From positions 370,345,258 to 370,409,257 of the forward strand of contig CM068372.1 in the NCBI GenBank assembly GCA_034769895.1: DNA of 64,000 nt, given 5' to 3'. The notes beneath the pieces are model-generated. The model saw only the letters and a program-made list of their open reading frames with translations. It did no database searches and was not told the DNA's origin. Shown here one piece after another: positions 33,001-44,482 of the stretch. The translations under genes and the position numbers were made by a program. This DNA is from Magicicada septendecula (lineage: Eukaryota; Arthropoda; Insecta; Hemiptera; Cicadidae). Every line of letters begins with the position of its first letter. The first letter of the stretch is position 1.

Positions 33001-34199
33001 TTTTGAAAATATTGCAAAAATCCATGTGGGATATCAAATAAAAGAGACTTTTAACAGAAAACTGAATATGGTGTTAAGTTTTAAAAATTTAAGGATTACT
33101 GTACACGAGGACGTAAAAAAGGTCAAAAATTTAAAAATCCATGCCGGCTATTTGGCGGAATTTTATCGAAACCCAATGTAAGCGTTCACTTTGAAAATGT
33201 TTCACTTTAGGCTCACCGTGGACCAAAATGGATATATTAACAGATAAAAATATTAGGTTAAGTGACACATTTACACACAACATTATTAACACGGTAGTTC
33301 GTTATTAACACGAATGAACAAGCAAGTGCCATTACGTATGTGGAAACGTTTTATAATAAGCTCTATAGAACGAAGAGTGAGGAAGCAGTTGAAATTAACG
33401 TAAGCAGCACAGATGGTAATGTTCACACCAGTCGCAAGTCAATCAGTTCCCATCGAGGTCGGAGTGCCGGATTTGACCGTCTCTGGAATGCAGTGTATTC
33501 TCTGAGCTGTGGTCGCAGCCAAACAATCCGGTTAACCCCTACGCTTCATTTTATCAAGCAGCTTTTTGTTTACGGAAGAAGCGGGACCACTTTTCTTGTT
33601 TTTCTTTTCATGAGTTCGGGTTCACAGTATAGGAAAAGTTTGCAAAATTGGTCCATCATTAATTCTAAAGTTGTAGTAGAACTTTATAACTTTACTTTTA
33701 ATACCCTTTTGTTTATCTCAGGGTTCAATTCAATAAAATCAATACTTCATTACTTTCTAGTAGTTAATTTATTTAACAAAATATCATTATATATCATCAT
33801 ATTTCATTGTACACATAATTATTACTATAAATATTAATTTATGCACATTTAACAAATTTAATAATTCTTCAATCTCTAAAACGTTACTTCTTACTATATT
33901 TCATTCTTCAATATTTAATCAACTTAAGTTTAGTACAACATATTGTATCATAACGGATTCATTTAAAATCAAAGCGATTGTAATATAGATATTTTATGAA
34001 ATACTACACTTCCTACGATTTTCTCTATGGGTTTCAACATGACCTTACTTATGATGAGGTCTCTAAACTAATACTTTAAATAAATTTCTTTAGTGAGTTC
34101 CTTTAGTAAAATTCTTTAGTGAGTTCTTTTAGTAAATTTCTTTAGTGAGTTCTTTTAGTAAATTTCTTTAGCGAGTTCTTTTAGTGACAGACAAGGGTG
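33001..34199. other. No gene recognised
   Basis: The longest unexplained frame, 165 codons at 33340-33837 (plus), begins METFYNKLYRTKSEEAVEIN, faintly like the linker before a LINE reverse transcriptase, but turns into AT-driven residues. I do not call it a gene. 34080-34190 holds a short tandem repeat of TTCTTTTAGTAAATTTCTTT type. Confidence 0.4.
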
Positions 34200-35480
34200 T
34201 AAAATTTAATTAGTACATAACAAATTTACTTTTGGTACGAATTATCCACGTCTTGTAGAGGTCGCAGGTGTGGTAAGCTACGCTTCGTGATTAGCATTTG
34301 GAGTATTGATGATAAGTCACCTCCGGAATCTCGAGTGGTCTGCGTGGACCTCACTGTAGCCCTTCACATATACAGCACATTACACAACGCGTGTTCGTAT
34401 TGGATTTATTGCGAGTCTAAATTATTGTTGCTATTACTTCGGTTATTCACTGACATTCTGTAAATATATCATTTAATTTACTCACGATATTGTTTAAAGA
34501 TGTATGTTACACTCGTTTTTCTGGTTTGTTTAACTGATACACTTGACGGTAAGTTATTGTTATTCGTTCACGACAAAATTTTATACAACATTGTTCGAAT
34601 TGTTAATATCGCCGTTGTACTGCGTTTCACTATCAGTTACTGTAATACGATCACAAACTCGAACGCTAGAAAATGTTAAACCGTTCATATCGTATCGATA
34701 TTTTCTAAGTCATTTTATTACGAAATCCCGTAACAGTTTTGTCACGCCTTTTACTTCTGGTTCCTTCGAAAATTTAGTAAAGACTTCTCTTTTTCGCGTC
34801 TCTGTCGCTTGCCTATATCGAACATGCGAATTTCCCCACTAGACTTCTGATTTCGGCGATGCCGTTTCCTAATTGGCTCTTTTTCGTACAACCTACTCCA
34901 GAGACCACCTACTTTTTCAACGGTAAGTTCTGATAGGTCTTCTGATTCCCACCAAACTCTTCTCCTGGGTCCTTTACCCTTCGGTCAACGGCATTTCCGA
35001 ATACTCTGGTAATAAATCTAGCTGTCGTTTCTCTTAGTCTTCACAAAGACAATCCTTCGATTTCTCTTCCAACAGCTGCCTCTCTAATTAGTTGCGCCTA
35101 TGGTATTATCTTTTCTTGAGCAAAGGCCTCGCCAACTCTCTCCGTAAGTATTTTTTTGTCTGGTTCTCAGCAAAAATCTATCCTTTTAGTTCGTGCGTTA
35201 ACCTCGAGTACGATTTCTTTCCTGGTATCATAGTATTGTTCCGGTGTATCCTCTGTTGATGCGTTTCAGTCAAGGAACACCCTTCATTGTTTTCTGTCTG
35301 CAGTTGTTATGTTCGTGTAACCCTTCATCCTTTGTCAGAACGAAACATTTCTCACTTGATGAGTTTATTCACACCCTCGTATACTTTTCTCCGGATCGTA
35401 ACCTTTTATTCACTGGCGTTTTTTCTAGATACCCAGCACAATGACCTTGTCTTTCTAACACGTGGCCACTTGCTACACTA
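34200..35480. repeat. Unclassified repeat related to 15920-17480
   Basis: See that entry for the shared phrases. Chance frames at 34543-34842 and 35244-35481 have no domain. Family and orientation unresolved. Confidence 0.4.
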
Positions 35481-36080
35481 GATTTATTGCGTGTCAATCA
35501 GACTTGCGTAGACGCCAGCGGACGGCTTACACCCGTTTTTGTTCGCCACACTCCTACGAATAACGCCATACATCAATTGTCACCACGTTCAATGACACTT
35601 ACCTTAACTAAAAGAAAAATTTTAATTTTTTTTTTTTGAAATTTGGCATTATAACTTCGTTTCGTTGTCTACCGGCTGGGAAAAACAAGCGAAATCACCC
35701 TTCTGTTGTTCTGCGCAATAAACCAGGATGCATCTATTTTCTTCTTTTCCTGTTTTCGGGTTTTCATCCTCAGCAGGAACAGTGCTAAAATAAGAAGCTC
35801 TCGACTGGCAAATTACGTCTTTCTGGCGACGCTGCTGCACCAGAACGTCTCGGTTTTCTTGGTCGAAACACCCGTCAGCGTTCAGTAACGTGAAACAAGT
35901 TAAGGATATATATATATATATATCCTCCCCGGCTTCTGGTTATTGCTACGCCACATGTGATCTTGACGCGAACAATAGCAAAGCCGGCAGTCAGTTGTCA
36001 GTTGCGAATCATTTCTGTAGTCAATTGGAGTGCAGTGCTGTAATTACACGTCGTACTGAGAATTTATAATTCATTGTATT
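35481..36080. repeat. Unassigned sequence with a (TA)n palindrome at 35903-35926
   Basis: AGGATATATATATATATATCCT-type perfect palindrome that could extrude as a cruciform. Otherwise nothing recognised. Confidence 0.5.
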
Positions 36081-36084
36081 GCCT

Positions 36085-36660
36085 TTGTGCGTTTTTTACT
36101 TCCATGTTCCGTAAGGAAATGGAAGCATGGTGATCGCGAAAAAATCATGTTCGAGATAAGGGCAGATTCTGATTGTACTACCCTCAAAACATGGAGAAAA
36201 GTCATTTTCTTAAACGAGCGCGCGCGCGCGCGCGCGTGTGTGCAATTTTTTCTATGGCGAACGATAACTGCCGCAAATTCAAACAGAATCAAATAATTTT
36301 TTGCATATGCGCCCGAGTTGTAGAGGACTCGAGACCTATTGATTTTTGTGAAGATCGGTTAAGGGGAGGGGTAGTTTATCTGCAACGTTTTACGTTTTAA
36401 CAAGAGTAAAGTACTTAATTTTGATAAATAAAGTATAAGGAAAAGAAGATCATAATAATCCACTGTAGAAAGGTAGATGAAATATCAATAAATGAAAAGG
36501 ATAATTGAAGGGGGAGGGGGTAATAGTTTGTATTTATGTTATTTATTCGACTGAAAACTTAAAATATCGGTATGGAGAACCATACATGACTTCCATATTC
36601 TAAGATTTATATTTAAAATCATTTTCAGCCAAACAGCCAGGCTGTGTCTTACCTGCCTTT
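36085..36660 (+). repeat. Multi-module dispersed repeat, copy C1 (partial)
   Basis: Begins with the palindrome ACTTCCATGTTCCGTAAGG..., then a (CG)n run (36217-36238, Z-DNA prone) in the place where other copies have (GTCT)n, then the AAACAGAATCAAATAATTTT and GAAGATCGGTTAAGG module, ending with GGAGAACCATACATGACTTC (36575). Confidence 0.7.
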
Positions 36661-36779
36661 TTATTGCTGTATTAAATGAAAAATATTATATTACATTAAA
36701 ATGAAAAAATTATAATTTTATTGCCTGGCAACAAAATTATTTTATTTTTAACAATTACCATTGTTTCAAAAAGTTTAAA

Positions 36780-38330
36780 TAAATTTTCAAGTACTTTACT
36801 CTTGTTAAAACGTAAAAGGTTGCAGGTAAACTACCCCTTCCCCTTAACCGATCTTCACCAAAATCGAAAGTCATTGAGACCTCTATAATTCAGGGACGTA
36901 TGCAAAAAATTATTTGATTCTGTTTCAATTTGCGGCTGTTATCGTTTGCCATAGAAAATACGCTTGATAAAAAAACGTTGCAGGTAAACTACCCCTTCCC
37001 CTCAACCGATCTTCACCAAAAACAATAGGTCTTGAGTACTCTACAAATCAGGGCTGTATGCAAAACATTATTTGATTCTGTTTGAATTTACGGCTGTTAT
37101 CGTTTGCCATACAAAATACCCTTGTTAAAAAAACGTTGCAGGTAAACTACCCCTTTCCCTCAACCGATCTTCACCAAAAACAATAGGTCTTGAGAACTCT
37201 ACAATTTAGGGCTGTATGCAAATAATCGTTTGATTCTGTTTGAATTTGTGGCTGTTATCGTTTGCCATAGGAAATACCCTTGTTAAAACATAAAATGTTA
37301 CAGGTAAACTACCCCTTTCCCTTAACCGATCTTCACCAAAAACAATAGGTCTTGAGTACTCTACAAATCAGGGCTGTATGCAAAAAATTATTTGATTCTG
37401 TTTGAATTTGCGGCAGTTATCGTTTGCCATAGAAAAAAATCTACAGACAGACAGACACACACACACACAGACACACACACAGACACTTTTCGGAAAACGA
37501 CCGATCTTCACCAAAAACAATAGGTCTTGAGAACTCTACAATTCAGGGCTGTATGCGAAACATTATTTGATTCTGTTTGAATTTGCGGCTGTTATCGTTT
37601 GCCAAAAAAAAAAAATTTCCATTGATAAAAAAAAACCGTTGCAGGTAAACTACCCCTTTCCCTCAACCGATCTTCACCAAAAACAATAGGTCTTGAGTAC
37701 TCTACAAATCAGGGCTGTATGCAAAAAATTATTTGATTCTGTTTGAATTTGCGGCAGTTATCGTTTGCCATAGAAAAAAAATCTACAGACAGACACACAG
37801 ACAGACAGACACACAGACACACACACAGACACTTTTCGGAAAACGACTTTTTTCATGTTTTGAGTGTAGTAGAATCAGAATCTGCAATAATCTCGAACAC
37901 GATTTTTTTTGCCATCACCATACTTCCATTCCTTAAGGAATATGGAAGTAAAAACTTTCAATAAAATATTAACAGTTGATATCGTTCCATGTAAACAAAA
38001 TATCGTAACCACGGATACGTAAACAAAATAATTTTTCGTTTTCAGAATTTTACATTGCAAACGCTGGGCGGTATTCGCTTTCTTTCGTGTTGTTTAAATA
38101 AATAAAAGATAATTTAATCAAATTAATTCTTTATTTTTAAAATATTAACAACTATGTACTACAATTCGTATTTTGATTATCTTTCTCAGTGTTTTTACCA
38201 AAAGCATACTGATATATTTAGTTTTGTTCTGAGTGTACATATAAAAAATAATTGTATAATTAATTTGAACATGGAAGTCATGTATGGTTCTCCATACCGT
38301 TTTTTCTAATTTCTCGTGAATAGTAAATAG
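36780..38330 (-). repeat. Multi-module dispersed repeat, copy C2, with tandem 158-162-bp units
   Basis: TGCAGGTAAACTACCCCT-type starts occur at 36821, 36979, 37137, 37299 and 37640, each followed by CGATCTTCACCAAAAACAAT and TTTGATTCTGTTTGAATTT. Two CAGA/CA microsatellite-containing units are at 37440-37500 and 37785-37835. The block closes with the palindrome TTCCATTCCTTAAGGAATATGGAA (37923 onward). The units look like a tandem expansion of the internal module seen once or twice in copies A and B. Confidence 0.75.
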
Positions 38331-38748
38331 TGACCTGACTTTACACAGTAGCATCGTTGCATTACTAAAAAAATCAATAAAAATCGCGACTGTGTTGATT
38401 TCTCTGGCATTAATTAAGTCCGGTCTACTAAAGATATATAGTACGTAATTTTATGTATTAACGTTCACAGACTACTTAGTATGTTCACAGATTTAGAGTG
38501 TCCGTCCGTCTTCGTTTCTAAAACAGCTATCTCACTTTCATATTTACATCGCAAATATTTGTGCTTCGCGTCCAAACCATGGTTTATAAATTGTAAAGTA
38601 TACACGCCGGTGCCTCTGCTTTCAAACCGGTTTCTGATAAAACCTTCATACTACAATATTTATCAATCCAAATGTGAATATGATTGGCACAGTGCACATA
38701 CTGTACATTGACGTACAAACTAAAAGTACAAACAGTGATCAAAAATAG
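38331..38748. other. No gene recognised
   Basis: Unassigned; overlapping chance frames at 38481-38835 only. Confidence 0.45.
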
Positions 38749-39274
38749 TGTTACGACATCACAGAACAATCTACGTGTTTCTCGAACGATCCAGTGGAAT
38801 ACGTCTAAATATTGTGGCGTACGTGATTTCAACATGCGCTCGCGAGACTTTTCTGGAAGCCGCCAGCCGCGCGGGCTGTGTCAAGGCCGCAATTAATTAC
38901 GTCGTAGTTAGAGATAACGCGTAGTTTGGAATGTTCTGGTCTGTGAGCGGGGGTATAAATACAAGGCGGCAGCGGCCTCAGTTCAGTTATAGTTGCGATA
39001 TTACAGTGCGGTTCGAGTTTATTGTCGGGCGATACTGGTGCGTTCAAGTGGTTATTAGTGAAGTGTTGTGTTTTATAATCGGGCGGTATAATTGCAATAC
39101 AATTGTGTTTTATCTTAGTTGACATTTTATTGCGTGTGAACAATTTTTATTTGATTTGTTTTAAGAGACCGTCTTGTTAATTACGAACTGTTTAACTGTG
39201 AAAATTAAAGCTGGTGATTAGTGACTTAATTGGTTTCTTGTATTTTGTTTTCCACTGTACCATACGTCGTAACA
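38749..39274 (+). mobile_element. Solo LTR of an LTR retrotransposon
   Basis: Starts TGTTACGAC and ends GTCGTAACA, a perfect 9-bp inverted terminal pair with the TG...CA ends of LTRs. ATAG (38745-38748) and ATAA (39275-39278) flank it, a possible 4-bp target duplication with one change, as in Ty3/Gypsy elements. It contains a core promoter (38954-38990) and an AATTAAA word near 39203. No internal coding region adjoins it, so it is most likely a solo LTR left by recombination. Confidence 0.7.
38950..38990 (+). promoter_or_regulatory. TATA + initiator core promoter inside the solo LTR
   Basis: TATAAATA at 38954-38961 and the arthropod initiator TCAGTT at 38983-38988. If the A at 38985 is +1 the TATA box begins at -31, the ideal spacing. 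It would drive plus-strand transcription, opposite to the ACSL gene. Confidence 0.65.
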
Positions 39275-39473
39275 ATAACCTTTACAATTAATTGCGATAA
39301 AATACATGTAGTCAACCAGTGAAGAATTTCACTTTGGAATTCTCTGCAATAGAACGATTTGCATGAAACATTTCGTAATATCTTCTACATAGTGTATAGA
39401 TAGAAGTTAAAATTGTATTACATCGTACCGTTCATTTACCCAAGTTCTGATCCTTATAAAAGCACTACAACTG

Positions 39474-39504
<31 letters not shown>

Positions 39505-39859
39505 CTTCTTCTTCTTCTTCTTCTTCTTCTTCTTCTTCTTCTCCTTCTTCTCCTTCCCCTTCCCCTTCCCCTTCTCATCCTCCTGCTCGTCCACATCTTC
39601 TTCTTCTTCTTCTTCTCCTTCTCCTTCCCCTCCTCGTCCTCCTCCTCGTCGTCCTCCTCCTCGTCGTCCTCCTCCTGCTCGTCCACATTTTCTTCTTCTT
39701 CTTCTTCTTCTTCTTCTTCTTCTTCTTCTTCTTCTTCTTCTTCTTCTTCTTCTTCTTCTCCTTCTCCTCCTCCTCCTCCTCCTCCTCCTCCTCCTCCTCC
39801 TCCTCCTCCTCCTCCTCCTCCTCCTCCTCCTCCTCCCCCTCCCCTCCTCCTGTTCGTCC

Positions 39860-39890
<31 letters not shown>

Positions 39891-39933
39891 CTTCTTCTTC
39901 TTCTTCTTCTTCTTCTTCTTCTTCTTCTTCTTC
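39474..39933. repeat. Long (TTC)n/(TCC)n compound microsatellite
   Basis: About 460 bp of TTC and TCC triplets broken twice by related spacers (TCCTGCTCGTCCACA at about 39580 and 39675, TGTTCGTCCACTTCTTC at 39850), so the array itself has duplicated. It is an almost uninterrupted polypyrimidine strand. On the minus strand it follows directly on a LINE 3' end. Confidence 0.95.
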
Positions 39934-40545
39934 CCCAACCCAACCTCTCCAATTGGTAGACGTGCAATTTCTTTCACTCCGTACTAAACCTTTCTGTTTT
40001 TTTATTTCTTGACTTTGTCCACATATTCTTGGTCTTCCCTGGAAAACCACTTCTTCTTACTGTTCCTCTTCGCTGGCACAAAAGACGCATGCAGTTTCTC
40101 TTAGCCTGTTCAATCACTGCCATCCATCCCTATCGGTTCTCTGAGCAAGGGAGATGTTTGTCCTAAGCTGACTGAAATCACTCAGAACACTGTCTCTCCA
40201 CCGACTCCTAGGCCGTTCTCTAGGTCGTACTCCACCAGGAGAATCCGTGTACACCTCTTTGATTATCCTGCTGCCTTCCATTCAGGATATGACCCAACCA
40301 TTTCAAACTTTGTATCTTAATGAAGAAGTTAATACTGAGATTCTCGTATGTTGCATATAATTCTCTATAATTCTTCTAACCCACCATATCCCGTTTTCAA
40401 AAATTGGGCCTGCAATCATCCTAAGCAGTTTTGTTTCGCATCTGTCCAGCAGCTCAAAGAACCCAGGCGCAACTAGTGCAATTGAGCCTGAATCTTATAC
40501 AGCTTGAACTTGGTTGATTGGCTTACTATCTTCCTCTTCACGACT
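39934..40545 (-). pseudogene. LINE reverse-transcriptase C-terminal tail, decayed
   Basis: Minus strand: SRCETKLLRMIAGPIFENG near 40435, WWVRRIIENYMQHTRIS, KV.NGWVIS.MEGSRIIKEV, then PRERPRSRWRDSV near 40200 and QLRTNISLAQRTDRDGWQ. These are the terminal LINE ORF2 blocks, with stops. The tail then becomes the GAA/GGA array at 39474-39933, the clearest case here of a microsatellite seeded by a LINE 3' end. Confidence 0.65.
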
Positions 40546-40729
40546 TTACCCAAGGTAAAGTATGCTCGGTCTGGAAATACCCGTGATTAAATAAAATGCA
40601 GCTGTGTTCTTCCAAGTATTTCTCTACAACGTTCTTCTTGTGGTCTTATAGAGAGTCTGAAGTAACCAATTTTGTCGCTCACATCCTCGTTATAACAAGA
40701 AGTAGGGCTGTGAATATTCTTTTGAGGAT

Positions 40730-41103
40730 AGTCGAAAGATTACAGATTACAAGAATAATAAAGTCACAGAATATACGATATAACTACAAAGTATGTTCAG
40801 TATTAATGAAGTAAATATGTGGGAATACATACGTAGTCTCTTACATGAGGCTCCACACTTGAGAGAATCTTTTTGTCTGATTGCAAACAACTGGAATACG
40901 AGAACACAAAGAAGAGTGAATCTAGAATGAGATGGAATGACGATGTACAGATAGGATACAAGTGAAGTGCTTGGCCTGGGAAACTGGAAAGTGTAAAGGG
41001 CAGACAAAGGAGAAAGCGGCTGAGAAGACGATGGTCCAAGGAAAGAAGACACCGGGGTCCACAAAGGTTTTAATGTCATTAATTTAGCGGTGGCAGTATA
41101 AAA
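40730..41103 (+). pseudogene. Possible LINE C-terminal tail
   Basis: Contains NEMRWNDDVQIGYK and the basic ending GRQRRKRLRRRWSKERR (about 41000-41045), resembling the 'RGRQR.RW' closure of LINE ORF2. Support is weak and there is no catalytic block. A TG array follows directly. Confidence 0.4.
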
Positions 41104-41179
<76 letters not shown>

Positions 41180-41630
41180 TGCGATGCGATGCGATGCGTC
41201 AGGTAGTGTGCGACGTCTGTGCACCCATGGCTGAATTGCGGCTTCCGGGACGTGCCTATGGCTGCCAGGCGAAAACAGTGCTGGACTTTCTGTAGACAGG
41301 TTCATAAAATCTGGGAAGGACACGCCAACGCGATTAACCGCAGAGGCGCCGGAATTTTGTACTTTATTTTGTAACACTGCCAATGATGGCGAGGCGGACG
41401 GCAGGAGGCGTCGGTCGTTCCCCGCGTAGCAGGGAACCTCCGTGCCGGTGGCAAACGGTAAACAACACCAAGCAGTGTGCCAACATACTTGGGGAAGGAT
41501 ACCATAGAGGAGGGAAGGTGTGTGTGTGTCCAAACGCGGTTTGACGACGAAAACCGTCAGCTGTATACACGTTTAGTTCTCTTTATGGAATATATATAGA
41601 GTGTGTGAGTGGGCGGGGGGAGGGAGGGGC

Positions 41631-41690
<60 letters not shown>
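41104..41690. repeat. (TG)n, GC-rich segment and (GA)n
   Basis: TG array 41104-41179, then GATGC pentamers to about 41198. The GC-rich, CpG-containing segment 41200-41560 shares words with 4885-5000 and so is probably a repeat copy; open frames on it are unrecognised. GA array 41633-41690. Confidence 0.6.
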
Positions 41691-41697
<7 letters not shown>

Positions 41698-42835
41698 TTG
41701 CACAGTCTGCATTGACTTTAATACAAGCTAACGATTAATTAAATCTGTCATCTCTCTCCCTCCCCTCCTACGCTCAGCCACGATGGTAGCGCATGCAGCC
41801 GTTTTAAACGCCTACAGTACAAACTGCGTATCTGCGTCACACTGGTGTGAAGTCAAATGCTAAATATCGGCACCAGCTGAGACAACGACGCGACGCGCTA
41901 ATGCGACACAGTTCCGCAACATGGAGTCGGCAGATTTTCCGCACACGTATCAGATATGTTTAAAGAACAGTGTTTAGCGTTGATTATAAATTTACTTATT
42001 AGTAGATTTGTTCAATCTCTGCATTTTATTACTCGAGTGACTTTACTCCCCGAGTATGCATGTACGGTAATGTGTTTGCTCTGGTTTATTCTTACGTAGA
42101 CTTCTTTGTAATGTTATACTCTGTAAACTCAGAATGCTTTTCAGATTTTTATTTGGATCTATAACAAAACTCTTTACTAGGAGATACTATCTAGAACTAC
42201 GAAGAAAAGACAGATAGATAATTTTTTGGTTGTAGAAAATGAAATTCGAAAAATTAGCATAAACTGAAAGAAAAAGATTCGAAGATTCGGTAAGGCAGTA
42301 AGGAAAATATGTCCCATTTTGTCCGTTTCTAATGTGTATACATTGAGGAGACTTTTAAAATCACGAGCGAAAACAAAAAAAGTAATATCAAAGAAGTCAA
42401 TGTTAGGATAACACGAGTACACTGTTTTATATTTTCGCATGATACTGTAGCGACAGTAAATGAGTTTTTAAAAAGAAATTATCAGGATGCAAAAAGACTC
42501 TGGACCTCTTAAACAAGGAAAACTGATAGTGAATATTAAGAAGACTTGGGCGTTAAACGTAATACGGAATAAAGGAGAAAATTAAGCAAATTAGAGGACA
42601 GGTAATCACAAAAACAAACAAATGAATCTACAAAATAACTTAACTCCTTGTTATAATTGTTGGAAACAACAGATGTTCAGTAAAAGTGACGAGAAGACTG
42701 ACATTCGCAAAGAAACATTTATGACAAAAAAATATCCATAAATAACACTTGTTAACAAATAAGTACATTATAACTGAAGTAAAGGAAAGCTGTTGCAAAA
42801 TCATTGGTGTAGAGTAGAACTACTTATAGCATGAC
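41691..42835. other. No gene recognised
   Basis: AT-rich, with an 87-codon chance frame (42177-42440 minus) lacking any domain. Confidence 0.45.
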
Positions 42836-42839
42836 CCGT

Positions 42840-43135
42840 CTCGGAGCAACAGAAATGAAGACGTGACTGAAAACCACGATGCGTATTTGGACTGAAATGT
42901 ACACAAATTTACAGTTCAAGAGAGCGAAGTTACTACGGGAAACAAAGTCTAGGAAGACTAAATATATAGAACATGTCATGAGACAGGATGACGCTCTGTC
43001 TTTAGAAAGGAGAAGACAAGGAAGACCTACGGAAACTTATGGCAATGGACTGCACGCTTGTTTAGTGGAACTTGGCTGCCGTTGGATACACCGCTGAGAA
43101 TCCAGAATAATCTGTCACTGAAGCGACACGGCGGG
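42840..43135 (+). pseudogene. LINE reverse-transcriptase C-terminal tail
   Basis: A 72-codon open frame reads MRIWTEMYTNLQFKRAKLL, then KTKYIEHVMRQDDALSLERR and RQGRPTETYGNGLHACLVEL. This is the 'R.LK.IGHVMR', 'G.RRQGRP...W' ending of insect LINEs. The frame is intact but only the tail is left. Confidence 0.65.
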
Positions 43136-43274
43136 CCTGGGTGCGGCTAGAACAGTCGAGTAACATCTGGAAGGGGCAACTCGAATCATCTAGACCTTTA
43201 CGTAATATTATACTGCGCACGCTGCATGCGCAAAGCGTTACGCATTCACGTAATTTTATTCATTTGCCTTAATA

Positions 43275-43725
43275 CACTAAAAACTCGTTTATCCGAATTG
43301 GTGGGACCGCGCCCGTATCGGATAAACGAAATTTCGGATAAACCGAAACTTCATGTAAGTAGGCCTACAGTAACTTTCTTTAATAATAATAACAATTTAA
43401 AAGTTACTTACAGTGAATATGACACAATAAACTGTAAATCGGCACCGCACTGTAAATTATAGTTTCTACAGTACTGGAACAGTCCTATTGCTTGTTCGTT
43501 CAGTAATCAATCATAGTTTTTGCCTAAGATTAGAAGCTCGTTTGCTGGTTGCCCGATCTCGAAGTCGTTTCATTGTTAGAAGTTTTGCAGCGGAAGTTTC
43601 GTCTTGTCGCTCCAAATACGAAAGGACAGGAAAATGCTTTTGTGTATTTTTAAAATTTACTAAAAATTGTTTCGGATAAACCGGATCTTCGGGTAAACGC
43701 GATTCGGATAAACGAGTTTTTAGTA
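43275..43725. mobile_element. Pogo/Tigger-type MITE, 451 bp, TA target site
   Basis: CACTAAAAACTCGTTTATCC at the left and its reverse complement (TACTAAAAACTCGTTTATCC) at the right form terminal inverted repeats of about 24 bp with one mismatch, flanked by TA on both sides (43273-43274, 43726-43727). 'CTCGTTTATCCG' is typical of pogo/Tigger elements. A subterminal CGGATAAACGAAATTTCGGA palindrome lies next to the left end. There is no transposase frame, so it depends on one encoded elsewhere. Confidence 0.85.
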
Positions 43726-43740
43726 TACTACCAAAGGTTT

Positions 43741-43895
43741 CTAGTGGTCGAAACGTTGTCATTATCATCTTCTACAAGAATTAAACTGAAAATGGTTTGT
43801 TTCGGTCCCAAGCAAACAGATTGGAGATGGTCACTCCGACGCGTCTTCGGACGCCCCACGCCTCTCCGTCCTGTTGGCTTATAATTCCATATTGG
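43741..43895 (-). pseudogene. Short LINE 3'-end copy
   Basis: Minus strand reads PTGRRGVGRPKTRRSDHLQS, LGPKQTIFSLILVEDDND and ends in GATGATAATGAC. Shares GTTTYGTTYCGGTCCCAAGCAAA-type phrases with 49990-50290, so both are copies of one family's 3' end. Confidence 0.6.
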
Positions 43896-44482
43896 TTGGG
43901 GATGCAGCAGTCATCCATTCGGTTCAGACGTCCTAAACATTTTAGCAATCCCAACGAGACCGAACAAATATCCCATAATATTCAATCCCTTCCGTATATT
44001 TGCATATGGAAACGTTGTGATTATTATACTGTTAACAAGAACAGGTGCCTGAAACAATATCTCTTACTTATGATAATGTCACGTGACGTTAAGCTATGGA
44101 ACGTTATCAAGGTGTGGAAAGAGAAAACTACTTCAAGTAACGCCGATTTCCGACTAATACAGTGACTCCAAGGTGGATTCAGTCACCACTTTAGAGGCCA
44201 CTTACCCTCTAATTATAATTACAAGATTTTTATAACTAACTTTTAGACTTTTTTAAAATTTATAATGGAATTACATAACATTTTTATTGCAGAGAGTTAG
44301 TTTTATTACATCCTATTTTTACAGACAGTAAAAGAAGAAATACTGAACGCGTGTGTCATTGTTTAAAATGTTTCTATAACTAAGAGATTGATTATAACTT
44401 TGTCACAAAGCTTTTAGCGACTTTGACAATACTTTGAGGCAGTATTGTTTTAGGAAATTTTTTAAATTTTAACCGATAAATG
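43896..44482. other. No gene recognised
   Basis: AT-rich; the 122-codon frame at 43797-44165 overlaps the LINE fragment and has no domain. Confidence 0.45.

Noticed and set aside
33340..33837. 165-codon open frame as a gene
   Set aside because: Its second half is AT-driven hydrophobic sequence, and no domain, splice site or partner exon was found.
39413..40050. Frames of 130-199 codons rich in Glu, Arg, Lys, Gly, Leu
   Set aside because: Created by the TTC/TCC microsatellite; the flanking parts belong to a LINE tail or have no similarity.
41084..41570. Frames of 63-149 codons across the TG array and GC-rich segment
   Set aside because: They depend on the TG/CA repeat for much of their length and show no domain; the GC-rich part resembles another non-coding copy at 4.9 kb.
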